This document shows positions 46,230 to 55,790 of a stretch of 64,000 bases of DNA, one piece after another. The translations under genes were made by a program, and so were the position numbers. This DNA is from Longicatena caecimuris (GTDB taxonomy: Bacteria; Bacillota_I; Bacilli_A; Erysipelotrichales; Erysipelotrichaceae): contig NZ_SMBP01000006.1 in the NCBI RefSeq assembly GCF_004341945.1, forward strand, positions 81,753-145,752, read 5' to 3'. Under the pieces are notes generated by a model. It was not told where the DNA came from and searched no databases. It worked only from the letters and a program-made list of their open reading frames with translations. Position 1 is the stretch's first letter, and each line of letters opens with the position of its first letter.

Positions 46230-47825
46230 ATGAAGCAGACAAAAAAAGCGCAGAAACCGAAGCGTTATTATACAAGAACAATTGATCTTTTCTTTTTATT
46301 GATCTTCTTAATCATCAGTATTATTTCTTTTACCATTGCCTTTAGCTTTGGTATTCTTCCACATACCTGGGTATTCATGGGTGCAGTCGTAATTTTCCTT
46401 ATTTTTATCGGATTATTCCTTGTCAGTTTACGCAAGATGCCAAAATGGTTTATCCTGGTTAAACGTGCCTTCATCATTGTATTATGTGTCATCATCGGAG
46501 GCAGCGGGTATTTCTTAAATAAATCACGCATGACTATCAATCGCATGAATCAAAATGCCCAAAGTTCTATTACCAAATTACATATCTTAACCGCTAAGAA
46601 CAGCAATATTTCCTCTATCAAAGATTTGGCAAATAAAATCATCGGTTTTCAAAATGGAGTAGATAAGAAAAATGCTGCCTATGCACAAAAACAGTTACGA
46701 TCTTCTATCGCCAATATGCAGGTAAAGGAAGAGCTGGATTATACAACCTTATTATCAGATCTTAGCCTAAATGAAGTACAGGCGATTGTCATGAGTGATG
46801 TATATTATGGTATGTCAAAATCTAATATGAAAGATTTTGAAAAACAAGTCACCATTCTTGACACGATTGAAAAACCAAAGGAAAGCAGTCAAAAGGAAGA
46901 AAAAGATATTACAGAACAGCCTTTTACGATATATCTCAGCGGTCTGGATAATATGGGTTCTCCAGATCAACAGACACGTACAGATACGAATCTGATCTTA
47001 ATCGTCAATCCCAAGGCCAATCACATTGATATGGTATCGTTGCCTAGAGATGGTTTTATTCCGAATACAGCATTACAAAATGCAAATGATAAACTGACAC
47101 ATACCGGTTTATATGGGGTGGATGCAAGTGTGGAAACCATTGAACAGTTTTTCAATATCCCGATTGATTATTATGCCCGTGTCAGTTTCAATTCACTGAT
47201 TGAGATTGTAGATACGATTGGCGGCATTGATGTGGATGTCGAAATTAATTTCTGTGAGCAGGATGAAAATCGTAGTTTCAAGAAAGAAGATTTGATCTGT
47301 CTGAAGAAAGGTAAACAGCATTTAAATGGTAAACAGGCACTGGCTTATTCCCGGCACCGTAAGACAGAAGGCTATGACAATGCCGGCCGTGAACGCGCCC
47401 AGCAGCGTATCATCAAAGCCATCATCAATAAACTGATTTCACCAAGCGCTATTACTTATATTAATAAGCTGTTAGATATTGCGCCAAACTATGTCATCAC
47501 CAATATGCCGACTTCACAAATTACCAGCTTTGTATCAAATGAATTAGAAGATTTGAAACCATGGACCATTTCTTCCATATCTAGTGATAATGGCGTATAT
47601 GATAATCAATATACCGCCAGCCTTTCTAGCGAGTATGGCAAAAGTGATGTATATCTGTTTGCCAAGAATGAAGTTCATGCTGTAGTAAATGCATATGATG
47701 GTGCCAGCCAACCATTGGATATGAGCAATTATCATTTTGATGTAAGTAATCTTTATCAGGATACTCCTGCCATTAATGAAGATCCTCATATCGTTTGGGA
47801 TACGATGGCCGATAATCCTCATTAA
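46230..47825 (+). CDS. LytR-CpsA-Psr (LCP) cell-wall ligase with a binding-protein-like insert
   Basis: A 531-residue membrane enzyme expected to attach teichoic acids or polysaccharides from undecaprenyl carriers to peptidoglycan. Three N-terminal helices span residues 20-98. The LCP domain holds TRTDTNLILIVNPKANHIDMVSLPRDG, DASVETIEQFF and LAYSRHRKTEGYDNAGRERAQ (pyrophosphate-binding Arg residues). Between helices and LCP, residues about 110-215 (SSIKDLANKIIGFQNGVD, EELDYTTLLSDLSLNEVQAI) resemble a shortened solute-binding-protein fold. GGGGTGT precedes the ATG. Confidence 0.9.
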   Translation: MKQTKKAQKPKRYYTRTIDLFFLLIFLIISIISFTIAFSFGILPHTWVFMGAVVIFLIFIGLFLVSLRKMPKWFILVKRAFIIVLCVIIGGSGYFLNKSRMTINRMNQNAQSSITKLHILTAKNSNISSIKDLANKIIGFQNGVDKKNAAYAQKQLRSSIANMQVKEELDYTTLLSDLSLNEVQAIVMSDVYYGMSKSNMKDFEKQVTILDTIEKPKESSQKEEKDITEQPFTIYLSGLDNMGSPDQQTRTDTNLILIVNPKANHIDMVSLPRDGFIPNTALQNANDKLTHTGLYGVDASVETIEQFFNIPIDYYARVSFNSLIEIVDTIGGIDVDVEINFCEQDENRSFKKEDLICLKKGKQHLNGKQALAYSRHRKTEGYDNAGRERAQQRIIKAIINKLISPSAITYINKLLDIAPNYVITNMPTSQITSFVSNELEDLKPWTISSISSDNGVYDNQYTASLSSEYGKSDVYLFAKNEVHAVVNAYDGASQPLDMSNYHFDVSNLYQDTPAINEDPHIVWDTMADNPH

Positions 47826-47852
47826 ATAAACATTCAAGACGATTATGAAAAT

Positions 47853-47880
47853 AAGAGCTACCTTTTGGGGGCAGCTCTTT
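47853..47880. terminator. two-way terminator between the LCP and aminopeptidase genes
   Basis: AAGAGCT (47853-47859) pairs with AGCTCTT (47873-47879) and is followed by TTCTTTT on plus. Confidence 0.75.
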
Positions 47881-47884
47881 TCTT

Positions 47885-49675
47885 TTAGATTGCTCTGGTC
47901 GCTTCACGAAGCCAGCTTTGTTCTTCTTCCTTTAAATAAGGAGAAATCTTTTCATATACTTCTTGATGATATGCATTCAACCATGCTTTTTCATACTGTG
48001 TTAATAAAGATGCATCAATACCATCCAGATCAAAGGGCACAAACGTAATGGTTTCAAAATACATAAATTGACCATATTCATTCTTTTCACCCTTGCATAC
48101 GACCATTTCATTTTCATGACGAATACCATGAGAGCCTTCGACATAAACACCCGGTTCATTTGACTGCGTCATACCTTCCTCTAATACACAGCTATCATTT
48201 CTTTCTGGTACAATGCGCCAACGGAAACCATTTGGACCTTCATGAACATTCAATACATGTCCTACGCCATGGCCGGTACCACATTTATAATCTAGAGCAA
48301 GATCCCATAATGGTCCTCTTGCCAAAATATCCAAGTTTAAGCCACGACAACCATATAAGAAATGTGCTTTTGATAACGCGATATGGGAACGCAATGCTGT
48401 TGTGAAATGATGCTTGATTTCATCACTGATAGCACCTAACACAAAGGTTCTGGTAATATCGGTGGTGCCTTCCAAATACTGTGCGCCACTATCTACCAAT
48501 AACATGCCTTCCGGTTTCAATTCGGCATTTGTTTCCTCATTGGCACTATAATGCATCATTGCCGCATGTTCCTTATAAGCCGATATGGTATCAAAGCTGA
48601 TATCGAAACAGCCCTGTTCCTTGCGTAATGTTTCCAGGTATGCACTGGCACTGATTTCGGTAATCATTTCTTTACCGATCTTGGTTTTTAACCAATACAT
48701 AAATTTACACATGGCAATTGCATCCTTAATGTGTGCTTTTCGATTATTCGCCAATTCAATCGGATTCTTCATCGCCTTCATAAGTTGGCTAGGATTAGGA
48801 CGATTTATTACGGTAATCTCCTTATGCAGCCCTGAAGTAATAGCATAATTCACGATCGTTTTATCCAACAGCACAAAAGCATCTTGGGCAATTTTTTTCA
48901 CATCCTCATAAATGGCATCGTATGGACATATGACAATAGCATTTTCTTGCAAATTATCACGTAATTGATCATCAAGCTTGCTTTCATTAATATATAAGGA
49001 TGCACTGTTTTCATCAATGATCAGATAACTTAGCATTACCGGGAAGTGAGCAATATCCCAGCCACGCATATTCAAGATCCAAGCAATATCATCCAAAGAT
49101 GTTACGATATGATGTGTCGCTTTTTCTTGTTTTAGGACAGCACGAATGCGTTTCAGTTTTTCTTTTGTACTTTCTCCACTGTAGCACTCTTCTAAAAAGA
49201 ACCCTTTCTTTTTGGGCAATGCCGGTCTGTCTTTCCAGATCATTCCTACCAAATCTTCTTCACAAGCAAAAGTACTTTTTTTCGCCTGTAATTTATCCGC
49301 TAGTTTTTCCACAAGGGCAGTGTTCATTACGCGCCCATCAAAGCCTACCGTACCATGTTCAAAAACATTTTCATATAAATATTCTTCCATCGTAGGGACG
49401 CCTTCTTCACCTTGTTTCATTAAATCAATCGTTGTTCCCTGTAACTGGTTTTCAGCCTGAATAAAATAGCGCCCATCCGTCCACAACGCTGCCTTATCCT
49501 GACATACGATTAAAGTTCCCTGAGACCCACTAAAACCAGACATATATTTTCTTGCCTTAAAATGTTCTCCCACGTATTCGGTCTCATGAAAATCGGATGT
49601 TGGAATGATATAGGCATCCATATGGCGTTCTTTCATCAGCGAACGCAAAGCTGTTAGTTTTTCAATAATCGTCAT
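47885..49675 (-). CDS. pepP: Xaa-Pro aminopeptidase (M24B)
   Basis: A 596-residue cytosolic peptidase removing residues before proline. Two creatinase-like N-terminal domains precede the metal domain, whose ligands lie in LLVDSGAQYLEGTTDITRTF (two Asp), GTGHGVGHVLNVHEGP (His), MTQSNEPGVYVEG (Glu) and IRHENEMVV (Glu). The long form (about 600) matches eukaryote-like APP1 found in Bacillota. GAGGAGG lies before the ATG. Confidence 0.92.
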   Translation of the reverse strand: MTIIEKLTALRSLMKERHMDAYIIPTSDFHETEYVGEHFKARKYMSGFSGSQGTLIVCQDKAALWTDGRYFIQAENQLQGTTIDLMKQGEEGVPTMEEYLYENVFEHGTVGFDGRVMNTALVEKLADKLQAKKSTFACEEDLVGMIWKDRPALPKKKGFFLEECYSGESTKEKLKRIRAVLKQEKATHHIVTSLDDIAWILNMRGWDIAHFPVMLSYLIIDENSASLYINESKLDDQLRDNLQENAIVICPYDAIYEDVKKIAQDAFVLLDKTIVNYAITSGLHKEITVINRPNPSQLMKAMKNPIELANNRKAHIKDAIAMCKFMYWLKTKIGKEMITEISASAYLETLRKEQGCFDISFDTISAYKEHAAMMHYSANEETNAELKPEGMLLVDSGAQYLEGTTDITRTFVLGAISDEIKHHFTTALRSHIALSKAHFLYGCRGLNLDILARGPLWDLALDYKCGTGHGVGHVLNVHEGPNGFRWRIVPERNDSCVLEEGMTQSNEPGVYVEGSHGIRHENEMVVCKGEKNEYGQFMYFETITFVPFDLDGIDASLLTQYEKAWLNAYHQEVYEKISPYLKEEEQSWLREATRAI

Positions 49676-49779
49676 AGCATTTGCCTCCTCATCAATCGTC
49701 TATCCTATTGTACCTCATTTTGCATATTCTGCCCACTCCTTTACGCAAATATGCGTTTAAAAAAAGAAGTGATGTTTCA

Positions 49780-50649
49780 TCACTCCTGTGTATCCTCCAT
49801 ATTTTTATACGAAAGAATAGCTATGTGATAATGCGCTATATCTTTGGCATGTAAATGCGTATAAGAGAAATCTTTACTTTCCTTAGCAAGTATCCCTTCT
49901 TTACCACAGAGATACCATTTTTCATGGAAGAGTTCATGTTTTTGCTCATCATAGAAAGTCAGTTTTGCAACTATGTAAGAAACGGCTTCAGGAAAATAAT
50001 TTGTCAATGTCCCATGCAGGTGGAGCGTGTCATTCATATCGATAAAGGAAGTAAGCTTTGTGATGGATAGCCTTTTCTGCATTTGTTTCTTTACTTCTGA
50101 TAATGCCTTTTCTTTTTCTTTGATTTCTTTATCCTTTTCTTCCCATCGTGTGCGTATCACACGATTTATCAGAAAAATCACTGCTAATTCTGCATACATG
50201 AGTAAACCAAAAGGGCTTTTTAGAAAGAGGAAGATCTTTCCCAAATAAGGAATATGAAACATATATTTTCCGATAATATCTGAACGTGTTGTTTCATAAT
50301 TATCATAATCTTTTGCACTCGCACCTTGTGTTCGATAATAAGTTATTCCATCTTTGACCTGTGTCTTCTTAAAATAATGCGTCAATAAAATATCTTTACC
50401 AAAACGATTGGCATGAAAGGTAACGATAGTATCTGGCTGCAATGGTTCATCTTCATCAATCCGTTTACTGAATACTAGAGAATGTGTAGGAATGATCGGC
50501 TCCATGCTATCCGTTAATACCGTATAAAAACGATAACCGATGAATTGAGAAGTCTTTTCCGGCCAAAAGACAGCACTTAACAGACATGATAAAAGTACTG
50601 TCAAGAGGGCAGCACTTATCAATTTTAGCCATTTTTTTCTCAATTGCAT
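49780..50649 (-). CDS. sipW: SipW-type signal peptidase I with C-terminal extension
   Basis: A 289-residue ER-type (S26B) signal peptidase. Ser48 in VLTDSMEPI and His91 in ILLTHYF form the Ser-His pair of this group, with no Lys. Membrane helices are at about residues 8-29 and 148-164. After that comes a charged coiled coil (EEKDKEIKEKEKALSEVKKQ) and a beta-rich domain of about 90 residues, which SipW of Bacillus lacks. The gene is followed upstream by a TasA-like protein with a SipW-dependent signal, its probable substrate. AAAGGAGA precedes the ATG. Confidence 0.85.
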   Translation of the reverse strand: MQLRKKWLKLISAALLTVLLSCLLSAVFWPEKTSQFIGYRFYTVLTDSMEPIIPTHSLVFSKRIDEDEPLQPDTIVTFHANRFGKDILLTHYFKKTQVKDGITYYRTQGASAKDYDNYETTRSDIIGKYMFHIPYLGKIFLFLKSPFGLLMYAELAVIFLINRVIRTRWEEKDKEIKEKEKALSEVKKQMQKRLSITKLTSFIDMNDTLHLHGTLTNYFPEAVSYIVAKLTFYDEQKHELFHEKWYLCGKEGILAKESKDFSYTHLHAKDIAHYHIAILSYKNMEDTQE

Positions 50650-50696
50650 GACAATCTCTCCTTTAACATATTCTATCTTAAAGAGAACCTCCTTTT

Positions 50697-50717
50697 AAAA
50701 AAACCGTCGTTCGACGG
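50697..50717 (-). terminator. terminator between TasA-like and sipW genes
   Basis: Minus-strand GCCGTCG-AA-CGACGGT followed by seven Ts. Read-through would be needed to co-transcribe sipW. Confidence 0.8.
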
Positions 50718-50725
50718 CTTTTTGC

Positions 50726-51208
50726 TTAACTATGACTTGCAGTACCTGTCACTTCAACATCTAATGTATTACCAGCTAAAGCTTTATTTTTTACAGTGAC
50801 TTCTACCGTATATTCATTATCACCACTTGTTAAAGTAGTATCTGTATAGTTAGCATCTGTTTTAGTTAATGCTACTTCACCTTTTTTGATTGTGACATCA
50901 ACATCAGCAGCATCTACAATATTTTCTCCATTTTTCACTGTAGGTACTAATGTCATCGTATCCACATTGTTACCAGCATCTGTTACTTCAAATTTAGCTG
51001 TTCCAGTATACGCTATACTATCTTCTCCAATTGTATCTGTACCTTCTACAAACGTCATATTTGTTGCGGCAACTGTAACGCTAGAATTAGCAACAGTGAT
51101 CTGACCTGTTGATGTTCCACTTAATGTATCCCAAACAGCGTAAGTTCCTGCTGATGTTAATACGATGGCACCAGCGGTAGCGAGTGATAATAATGTACTT
51201 TTTTTCAT
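50726..51208 (-). CDS. SipW-dependent secreted protein, TasA/camelysin-like
   Basis: This 160-residue secreted protein has a SipW-dependent signal (KKSTLLSLATAGAIVLTSAG then TYAVWD). The mature part is almost entirely Thr/Val/Asp-rich beta strands (TVAATNMTFVEGTDT, DNEYTVEVTVKNKALAG) with no Cys, as in matrix fibre proteins of the TasA/camelysin family. It may form surface or biofilm fibres. It lies just upstream of sipW on the same strand with a terminator between. AAAGGAGAG precedes the ATG. Confidence 0.82.
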   Translation of the reverse strand: MKKSTLLSLATAGAIVLTSAGTYAVWDTLSGTSTGQITVANSSVTVAATNMTFVEGTDTIGEDSIAYTGTAKFEVTDAGNNVDTMTLVPTVKNGENIVDAADVDVTIKKGEVALTKTDANYTDTTLTSGDNEYTVEVTVKNKALAGNTLDVEVTGTASHS

Positions 51209-51305
51209 GATAATTCTCTCCTTTTCAAAGTAATGTTTTTCTTGCAGACAATTTATGTCTTTTTCTTTACATCCTTATTGTAAGCCAGAAAAGGAAAGTT
51301 GCATA

Positions 51306-51318
51306 ATGCTAATAGCAT
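51306..51318. promoter_or_regulatory. palindrome upstream of the TasA-like gene promoter
   Basis: ATGCTA-A-TAGCAT lies close before a possible promoter (TATGCA, 17 bases, TACAAT on minus). It may be an operator, for instance of the neighbouring LysR regulator. Confidence 0.4.
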
Positions 51319-51346
51319 CATATCTGGTTATGTTTTTTTCGCATAA

Positions 51347-52264
51347 CTACATAAACCCATATTCTTTTTTCAAAATATCAAGAAAGATTTCAGCTGCACT
51401 GGATAAGATCTCTCGCTTTCTTTTTATAATAACGAAATTTTCCATGATATCGCAATTTTTAAAACGCAGACTGCGAATATTAGAATGTCGCAATTCATCT
51501 ATTTGCCATTGATTTCCTAATAAAAAGGCTTGAGCGTGATTGATCATGTTGATAATAGCATGATAATTACTCATCGTAATCATTTTTTTAAAATCCGATA
51601 ACAACGTTTTGTTGATGGTTAGTGATTGATTTAAATCTGAAAAGAAATCTTTCGGTAAATGTATATAAGGATACTCAATTAACTCTTCAGCATCGACAAA
51701 GCGACTATCTTGTAACGGTATCTTTTCGTTAACATGTACATATAATGGCTTACGATCCATTACCATAACTTCAATTTCTTTTATCTCTGCCATTTTTGAA
51801 AACACGCCAAGTTGTAAATCATTCAAAATCGTAATGCCGATTTCAGAGCGTAGCTGTACCACATTTTGTAGAACTTCTTCTGCTGTGGTTTCAATGAAAT
51901 GTATCTCTGTTTCAGCTGAAGAGGCGCGTTTATAAAATTCCAAAATCATATCATCATGTAGAAATATAGAATTTACAGAAATTGATAGTTTACTATAGAT
52001 TTGCTCATTTTCTAATTTTTTCAGACGCTCTAATACACGAAACTGATTTAAAATCGAACGTGCATAATAATAAAGGCGATTACCAGTAGGTGTAAGGGTG
52101 ATACCACGATTTGAGCGTATAAAAAGTTTTCTCCCCATTTCTTCTTCTAATGCGTGAATCGAACGACTTAAGCTAGGCTGACTGATATAGAGTTTTTCCG
52201 CTGCCTTGTTGATACTGCCGCAATCAGCGACCTCAACAAAATTCTTTAATTGATCCTTTTTCAT
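51347..52264 (-). CDS. LysR-family transcriptional regulator
   Basis: A 305-residue regulator with the N-terminal HTH (KNFVEVADCGSINKAAEKLY, ISQPSLSRSIHALEEEMG) and a C-terminal effector-binding domain. The open frame starts at 52300; GGGAGA is six bases before the ATG at 52264, giving the usual MKKDQLKNF-type start. The target and effector are unknown; the TasA-like/sipW genes downstream are candidates by position only. Confidence 0.88.
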   Translation of the reverse strand: MKKDQLKNFVEVADCGSINKAAEKLYISQPSLSRSIHALEEEMGRKLFIRSNRGITLTPTGNRLYYYARSILNQFRVLERLKKLENEQIYSKLSISVNSIFLHDDMILEFYKRASSAETEIHFIETTAEEVLQNVVQLRSEIGITILNDLQLGVFSKMAEIKEIEVMVMDRKPLYVHVNEKIPLQDSRFVDAEELIEYPYIHLPKDFFSDLNQSLTINKTLLSDFKKMITMSNYHAIINMINHAQAFLLGNQWQIDELRHSNIRSLRFKNCDIMENFVIIKRKREILSSAAEIFLDILKKEYGFM

Positions 52265-52471
52265 AACATTCTCCCATATTGTATAATATGATTGTACCAT
52301 GTTTATTTCAGATATGATATTCTTATGATTAAATGTATATGAAAGATTCTAAAAAAACGAATAAATCCATGATGATAGTTTCTTATAAAGATGACATGTC
52401 ATCGATATGAAAATTAAGGAATCGATCAAAATGAAACTACATTCGAAACACCGTTAGAGAATCAATACTTT

Positions 52472-52915
52472 TTAGTTTTGTCTATGGTTAACAGCATAGG
52501 AACCATTGGCTGTAGCAACAAGCGCATCGCTGTCAGAAAAGTGTGCAATTGCTCGAGCCTGAACGATGCGGCTTCCCACATGATCACAATAGCCTTCAAT
52601 CACCAATGTTTCATGCTCCGCTATCCCCTTATCAAAGTTTACAGACATTTGAATCGTTGGTGTAAAGCTGGCATCACTAAAGATATAGGATGCACATCCC
52701 ATCGTAATATCCATAGCGGTTGAAAGCATGCCTCCATGCATATGCCCGGCAGGATTTAATTGCCATTTTTGCACAGGGAATTGTAATATCACCTGTTTTT
52801 TATTCATGTTGATAGAAAGCACGCGCATTTCCATCATTGCATTAATCGTATTTTGGGCCTGTAAACGGCGATTGATAAAGTCATGTAAACGCTGCTGTAT
52901 ATAATCCTTTTCCAT
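52472..52915 (-). CDS. PaaI-type hotdog thioesterase
   Basis: A 147-residue hotdog-fold protein. The active region GHMHGGMLSTAMDITMG carries the HGG and Asp pattern of PaaI/YbgC acyl-CoA thioesterases; SVNFDKGIAEHETLVIEGYC and ARAIAHFSDSDALVATANGSY follow. The acyl substrate is unknown. The ATG at 52915 has GGGAGGT six bases upstream, so the longer frame to 52954 is rejected. Confidence 0.85.
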   Translation of the reverse strand: MEKDYIQQRLHDFINRRLQAQNTINAMMEMRVLSINMNKKQVILQFPVQKWQLNPAGHMHGGMLSTAMDITMGCASYIFSDASFTPTIQMSVNFDKGIAEHETLVIEGYCDHVGSRIVQARAIAHFSDSDALVATANGSYAVNHRQN

Positions 52916-53084
52916 AACAATACCTCCCATGCCTCTATTATAGATACATTCCATAAAAATAACAACGCAAAGAGCATGGGATCTAACTGCTAAGATATTC
53001 CTTGCTCATCCATAAAGATAGTAACTTTTCTTTTAAATCATAATTCGATTGCGTAGAAAAACGTATACTCTTTTGCTTATAGAA

Positions 53085-53114
53085 AAAGAAAACAACCCGT
53101 TTGTACAGGTTGTT
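53085..53114 (-). terminator. terminator of gltX
   Basis: Minus-strand AACAACC (53108-53114), loop TGTACAAACG, GGTTGTT (53091-53097), then TTCTTTTTC. Confidence 0.75.
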
Positions 53115-53126
53115 CGTGTATTGGTT

Positions 53127-54587
53127 TTAGTTTACCTCTTTTTCTAGCTTTGCGATACCAACTTCAATACGCTTTAATGTTTCATCTTTACCTAAGATAT
53201 GCGCAATTTCAATAGCTCCACCCGGAGTGAACTGTTTTCCCGTAATAGCGGTACGTACCGGCCATAAAATCTGCCCATTTTTCATTTCCATCTGTTTCGG
53301 CAATGCTAACAGTAATTCATGAAGGGTTTCTTCATTTGACCAGTCGTTCAGCTCTGATAAAACCTCTTTCGCAGCTTTTAGCGCCTTTAAGGCAATTTCA
53401 TACGTCGTCTTCATCTTCTTATGAACATACATGGCAATATCATATTCCGGCAATTCATCAATAAAGTCAATACTTTCCGGTATTGTGGATAAAACATCAG
53501 TACGTGGCTGCAAAATGCGCGCTACAGCCATCATATCCACAGGGCGATGAACGCTTTGTTCAATATATGGTTTTGCCAGTTCATAAAATTCTTCAACGCT
53601 CATCTCACGTAAATACATACCATTCATCCAAGTCAGTTTATCAATATCAAAGATGGCTGGTGATTTAGAAATACGTTTAATGTCAAATACTTTAATTAAT
53701 TCTTCTAACGTATAAATTTCCTGTTCTGTTTCCGGAGACCATCCTAATAATGCGATGTAGTTTAAAATAGCCTGTGGAAGATAGCCTTTCTTGACTAGAT
53801 CCTGGAAACTGGCATCCCCATTACGTTTGCTCAACTTATGCTGTTCATCCTTCATAACCGGTGGAACATGTACATATGTTGGAATGTCCCATCCATAAGA
53901 CTGATAAATCAGATTGTATTTTGGTGTGGAAGACAAGTATTCGTTTCCACGTACGACATGGGTGATTCCCATTTGGTGGTCATCAATGATATTCGCAAAG
54001 TTATATGTAGGATACCCATCAGATTTTAGCAGTACACTTTCATCTAAGATACTGTTATCCACTTCGATACGTCCATATACTTCATCATCAAAATAGGTTT
54101 CGCCACTATGCTTGATGGTCTGACGTACGACATACTTCTCGCCATTTGCGATACGTTCTCTTGCCTCTTCAACAGAGATGTGTTTACATGGATCATCATA
54201 TTTAAAAGAGATACCAAGGCTTTCGGCTTCTTTGCGCTGTTTTTCAATCTCTTCTTCACCGCAGAAGCAATAATGTGCACCACCAAGATCAACCAATTCA
54301 TCGGCATATTTTTTATACATAGGCAAGCGTTCAGATTGAACGTATGGTCCAAAATCGCCACCAACATCTGGCCCTTCATCATGGGTTAAACCGACCTCTT
54401 TTAATGTATCGTAAATAATATCTACGGCACCCTCTACTAAACGTTCTTGGTCGGTATCTTCAATACGAAGAATGAAGTCACCATCTTCATGTTTTGCGAT
54501 CAAATATTCAAATAAAGCAGTTCTCAGGTTACCGATATGCATATAACCGGTAGGGCTTGGTGCAAATCTCGTTCTAATTTTACTCAT
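53127..54587 (-). CDS. gltX: glutamyl-tRNA synthetase
   Basis: A 486-residue class I synthetase. The HIGH motif is in PSPTGYMHIGNLRTALF, and KLSKRNGDASF is the KMSKS loop. A Cys-rich YCFCGEEEIEKQRKE region lies in the connective domain. In organisms that use GatCAB the enzyme is usually non-discriminating and charges tRNA-Gln with Glu; this fits the gatCAB genes and the tRNA-Gln gene divergent from gltX. AAAGGGTGAC precedes the ATG. Confidence 0.97.
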   Translation of the reverse strand: MSKIRTRFAPSPTGYMHIGNLRTALFEYLIAKHEDGDFILRIEDTDQERLVEGAVDIIYDTLKEVGLTHDEGPDVGGDFGPYVQSERLPMYKKYADELVDLGGAHYCFCGEEEIEKQRKEAESLGISFKYDDPCKHISVEEARERIANGEKYVVRQTIKHSGETYFDDEVYGRIEVDNSILDESVLLKSDGYPTYNFANIIDDHQMGITHVVRGNEYLSSTPKYNLIYQSYGWDIPTYVHVPPVMKDEQHKLSKRNGDASFQDLVKKGYLPQAILNYIALLGWSPETEQEIYTLEELIKVFDIKRISKSPAIFDIDKLTWMNGMYLREMSVEEFYELAKPYIEQSVHRPVDMMAVARILQPRTDVLSTIPESIDFIDELPEYDIAMYVHKKMKTTYEIALKALKAAKEVLSELNDWSNEETLHELLLALPKQMEMKNGQILWPVRTAITGKQFTPGGAIEIAHILGKDETLKRIEVGIAKLEKEVN

Positions 54588-54710
54588 ATATATATTGTCA
54601 CCCTTTCAATCAGCATACTAATAATATAATAAAGAAATGGCATTGGCAATGAATTTTTTATGCATTTCCAAACTTTTTCGAAAGTTTCCTTAAAATAATG
54701 AAATTTGTTG

Positions 54711-54739
54711 TTGACAAATGCATGGTTTTTTATTAGAAT
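54711..54739 (+). promoter_or_regulatory. promoter of the tRNA-Gln gene
   Basis: TTGACA (54711-54716), 17 bases, TAGAAT (54734-54739), ending 17 bases before the tRNA. Confidence 0.8.
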
Positions 54740-54756
54740 ATCGGTGTTGCCGAAAT

Positions 54757-54832
54757 TGGGGTATAGCCAAGCGGTAAGGCACCAGACTCTGAATCTGGCA
54801 TTTCCTTGGTTCGAATCCAAGTACCCCAGCCA
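54757..54832 (+). tRNA. tRNA-Gln (CTG)
   Basis: The 76-base cloverleaf includes encoded CCA. Acceptor TGGGGTA/TACCCCA, anticodon stem CCAGA/TCTGG with loop CTCTGAA (anticodon CTG, codon CAG), and T-arm CTTGG-TTCGAAT-CCAAG are all paired. It is transcribed singly between a promoter and terminator, divergent from gltX. Confidence 0.96.
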
Positions 54833-54843
54833 TATAAAAAATG

Positions 54844-54867
54844 AAGTCGCAGATGCGACTTTTTTTG
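54844..54867 (+). terminator. terminator of tRNA-Gln
   Basis: AAGTCGC, loop AGAT, GCGACTT, then TTTTTT. Confidence 0.9.
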
Positions 54868-54925
54868 TGCAAAAATGATTGCTGGGGTGCTTGGATGTAT
54901 TAGTTTATAATCAAGGTAATTACAT

Positions 54926-54967
54926 AAAAAAGTGCACGTCTTCCTTTTGGATTTCTTGCACTTTTTT
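54926..54967. terminator. symmetric hairpin with U-runs both ways
   Basis: AAAAAAGTGCA (54926-54936) pairs with TGCACTTTTTT (54957-54967). It may end the LytTR transcript, 110 bases after its stop, or be a stand-alone element. The rest of 54868-55075 holds no gene. Confidence 0.6.
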
Positions 54968-55075
54968 CATTCTTTATCGTTTCTCCCCTAGTTATATCCC
55001 TTACGATTACAGATGACCTATTGTATCACCTGTATCATTTTAGCCTATAGAAAAAAGGCAAAAAATCTTTTTCCT

Positions 55076-55762
55076 TTAAATAGACGCAATACGACATTGC
55101 ATAACTTTGGTAAGAAAATCTTTCTTATATGTTCTTCCTAATTTCACTTTTTTTTGATTACTTAATAAAATATGCGATTTTTCAATCTTATTTATATGAC
55201 AGAAATTCACAAGCATCCCATTAGATGCCTGTATGAAAACATCCCCTTTAAAATTTTTCAACTTTTCTCTATTACGATATATCTGCTTGGACGTTGCATA
55301 ATTCAAATAATTTCCTTCTGAATATATACAAATAATTTCTCGCAAGTAAACCACCATCTCATTGCCTTCCTCATCCTTTGCGATAAGATAACGATTTCTA
55401 CGATCCAGCTCCTCTTTCACATCTTTCATATAAGTTTCAAACACAGAATCCAAATCATTTTTTCCTATAAAACGGAATACTTGATATTCATAACCAACCA
55501 TTGATAACTCCGTATGGCTAGTTAAAAATAATATCAAAGCATTCTTATATAATGAATGAATTTTCGTAGCTAGCGCAAAGCCATCCGTATGTGGCATTTC
55601 GATATCCAACAGATACGCATCATATTCTTGTGATAGATCAATCGTTCTATCATCAGCTAAAACAACATCAAAATTTATGTTATCAAGGCTTTTTAATTTC
55701 TTGTATATCATATCACGCATATCTTTGCTATCATCACATACAACAATTTTATAATTTTTCAT
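55076..55762 (-). CDS. LytTR-type response regulator (orphan)
   Basis: This 228-residue regulator has a receiver domain (VVCDDSKDMRD; phosphoacceptor D53 in YLLDIEMPHTDG; switch FLTSHTE; KNDLD in place of the usual conserved Lys region) and a LytTR DNA-binding domain (EEGNEMVVYLREIICIYSEG, then FIQASNGMLVNFCHINKIEK). AgrA/ComE-like proteins of this type control peptide signalling and bacteriocin genes. No histidine kinase is adjacent. The ATG at 55762 has AAGGTGG nine bases upstream and is preferred to 55768. Confidence 0.88.
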   Translation of the reverse strand: MKNYKIVVCDDSKDMRDMIYKKLKSLDNINFDVVLADDRTIDLSQEYDAYLLDIEMPHTDGFALATKIHSLYKNALILFLTSHTELSMVGYEYQVFRFIGKNDLDSVFETYMKDVKEELDRRNRYLIAKDEEGNEMVVYLREIICIYSEGNYLNYATSKQIYRNREKLKNFKGDVFIQASNGMLVNFCHINKIEKSHILLSNQKKVKLGRTYKKDFLTKVMQCRIASI

Positions 55763-55790
55763 AACCATGCCCCACCTTTTTACTGTTGCA

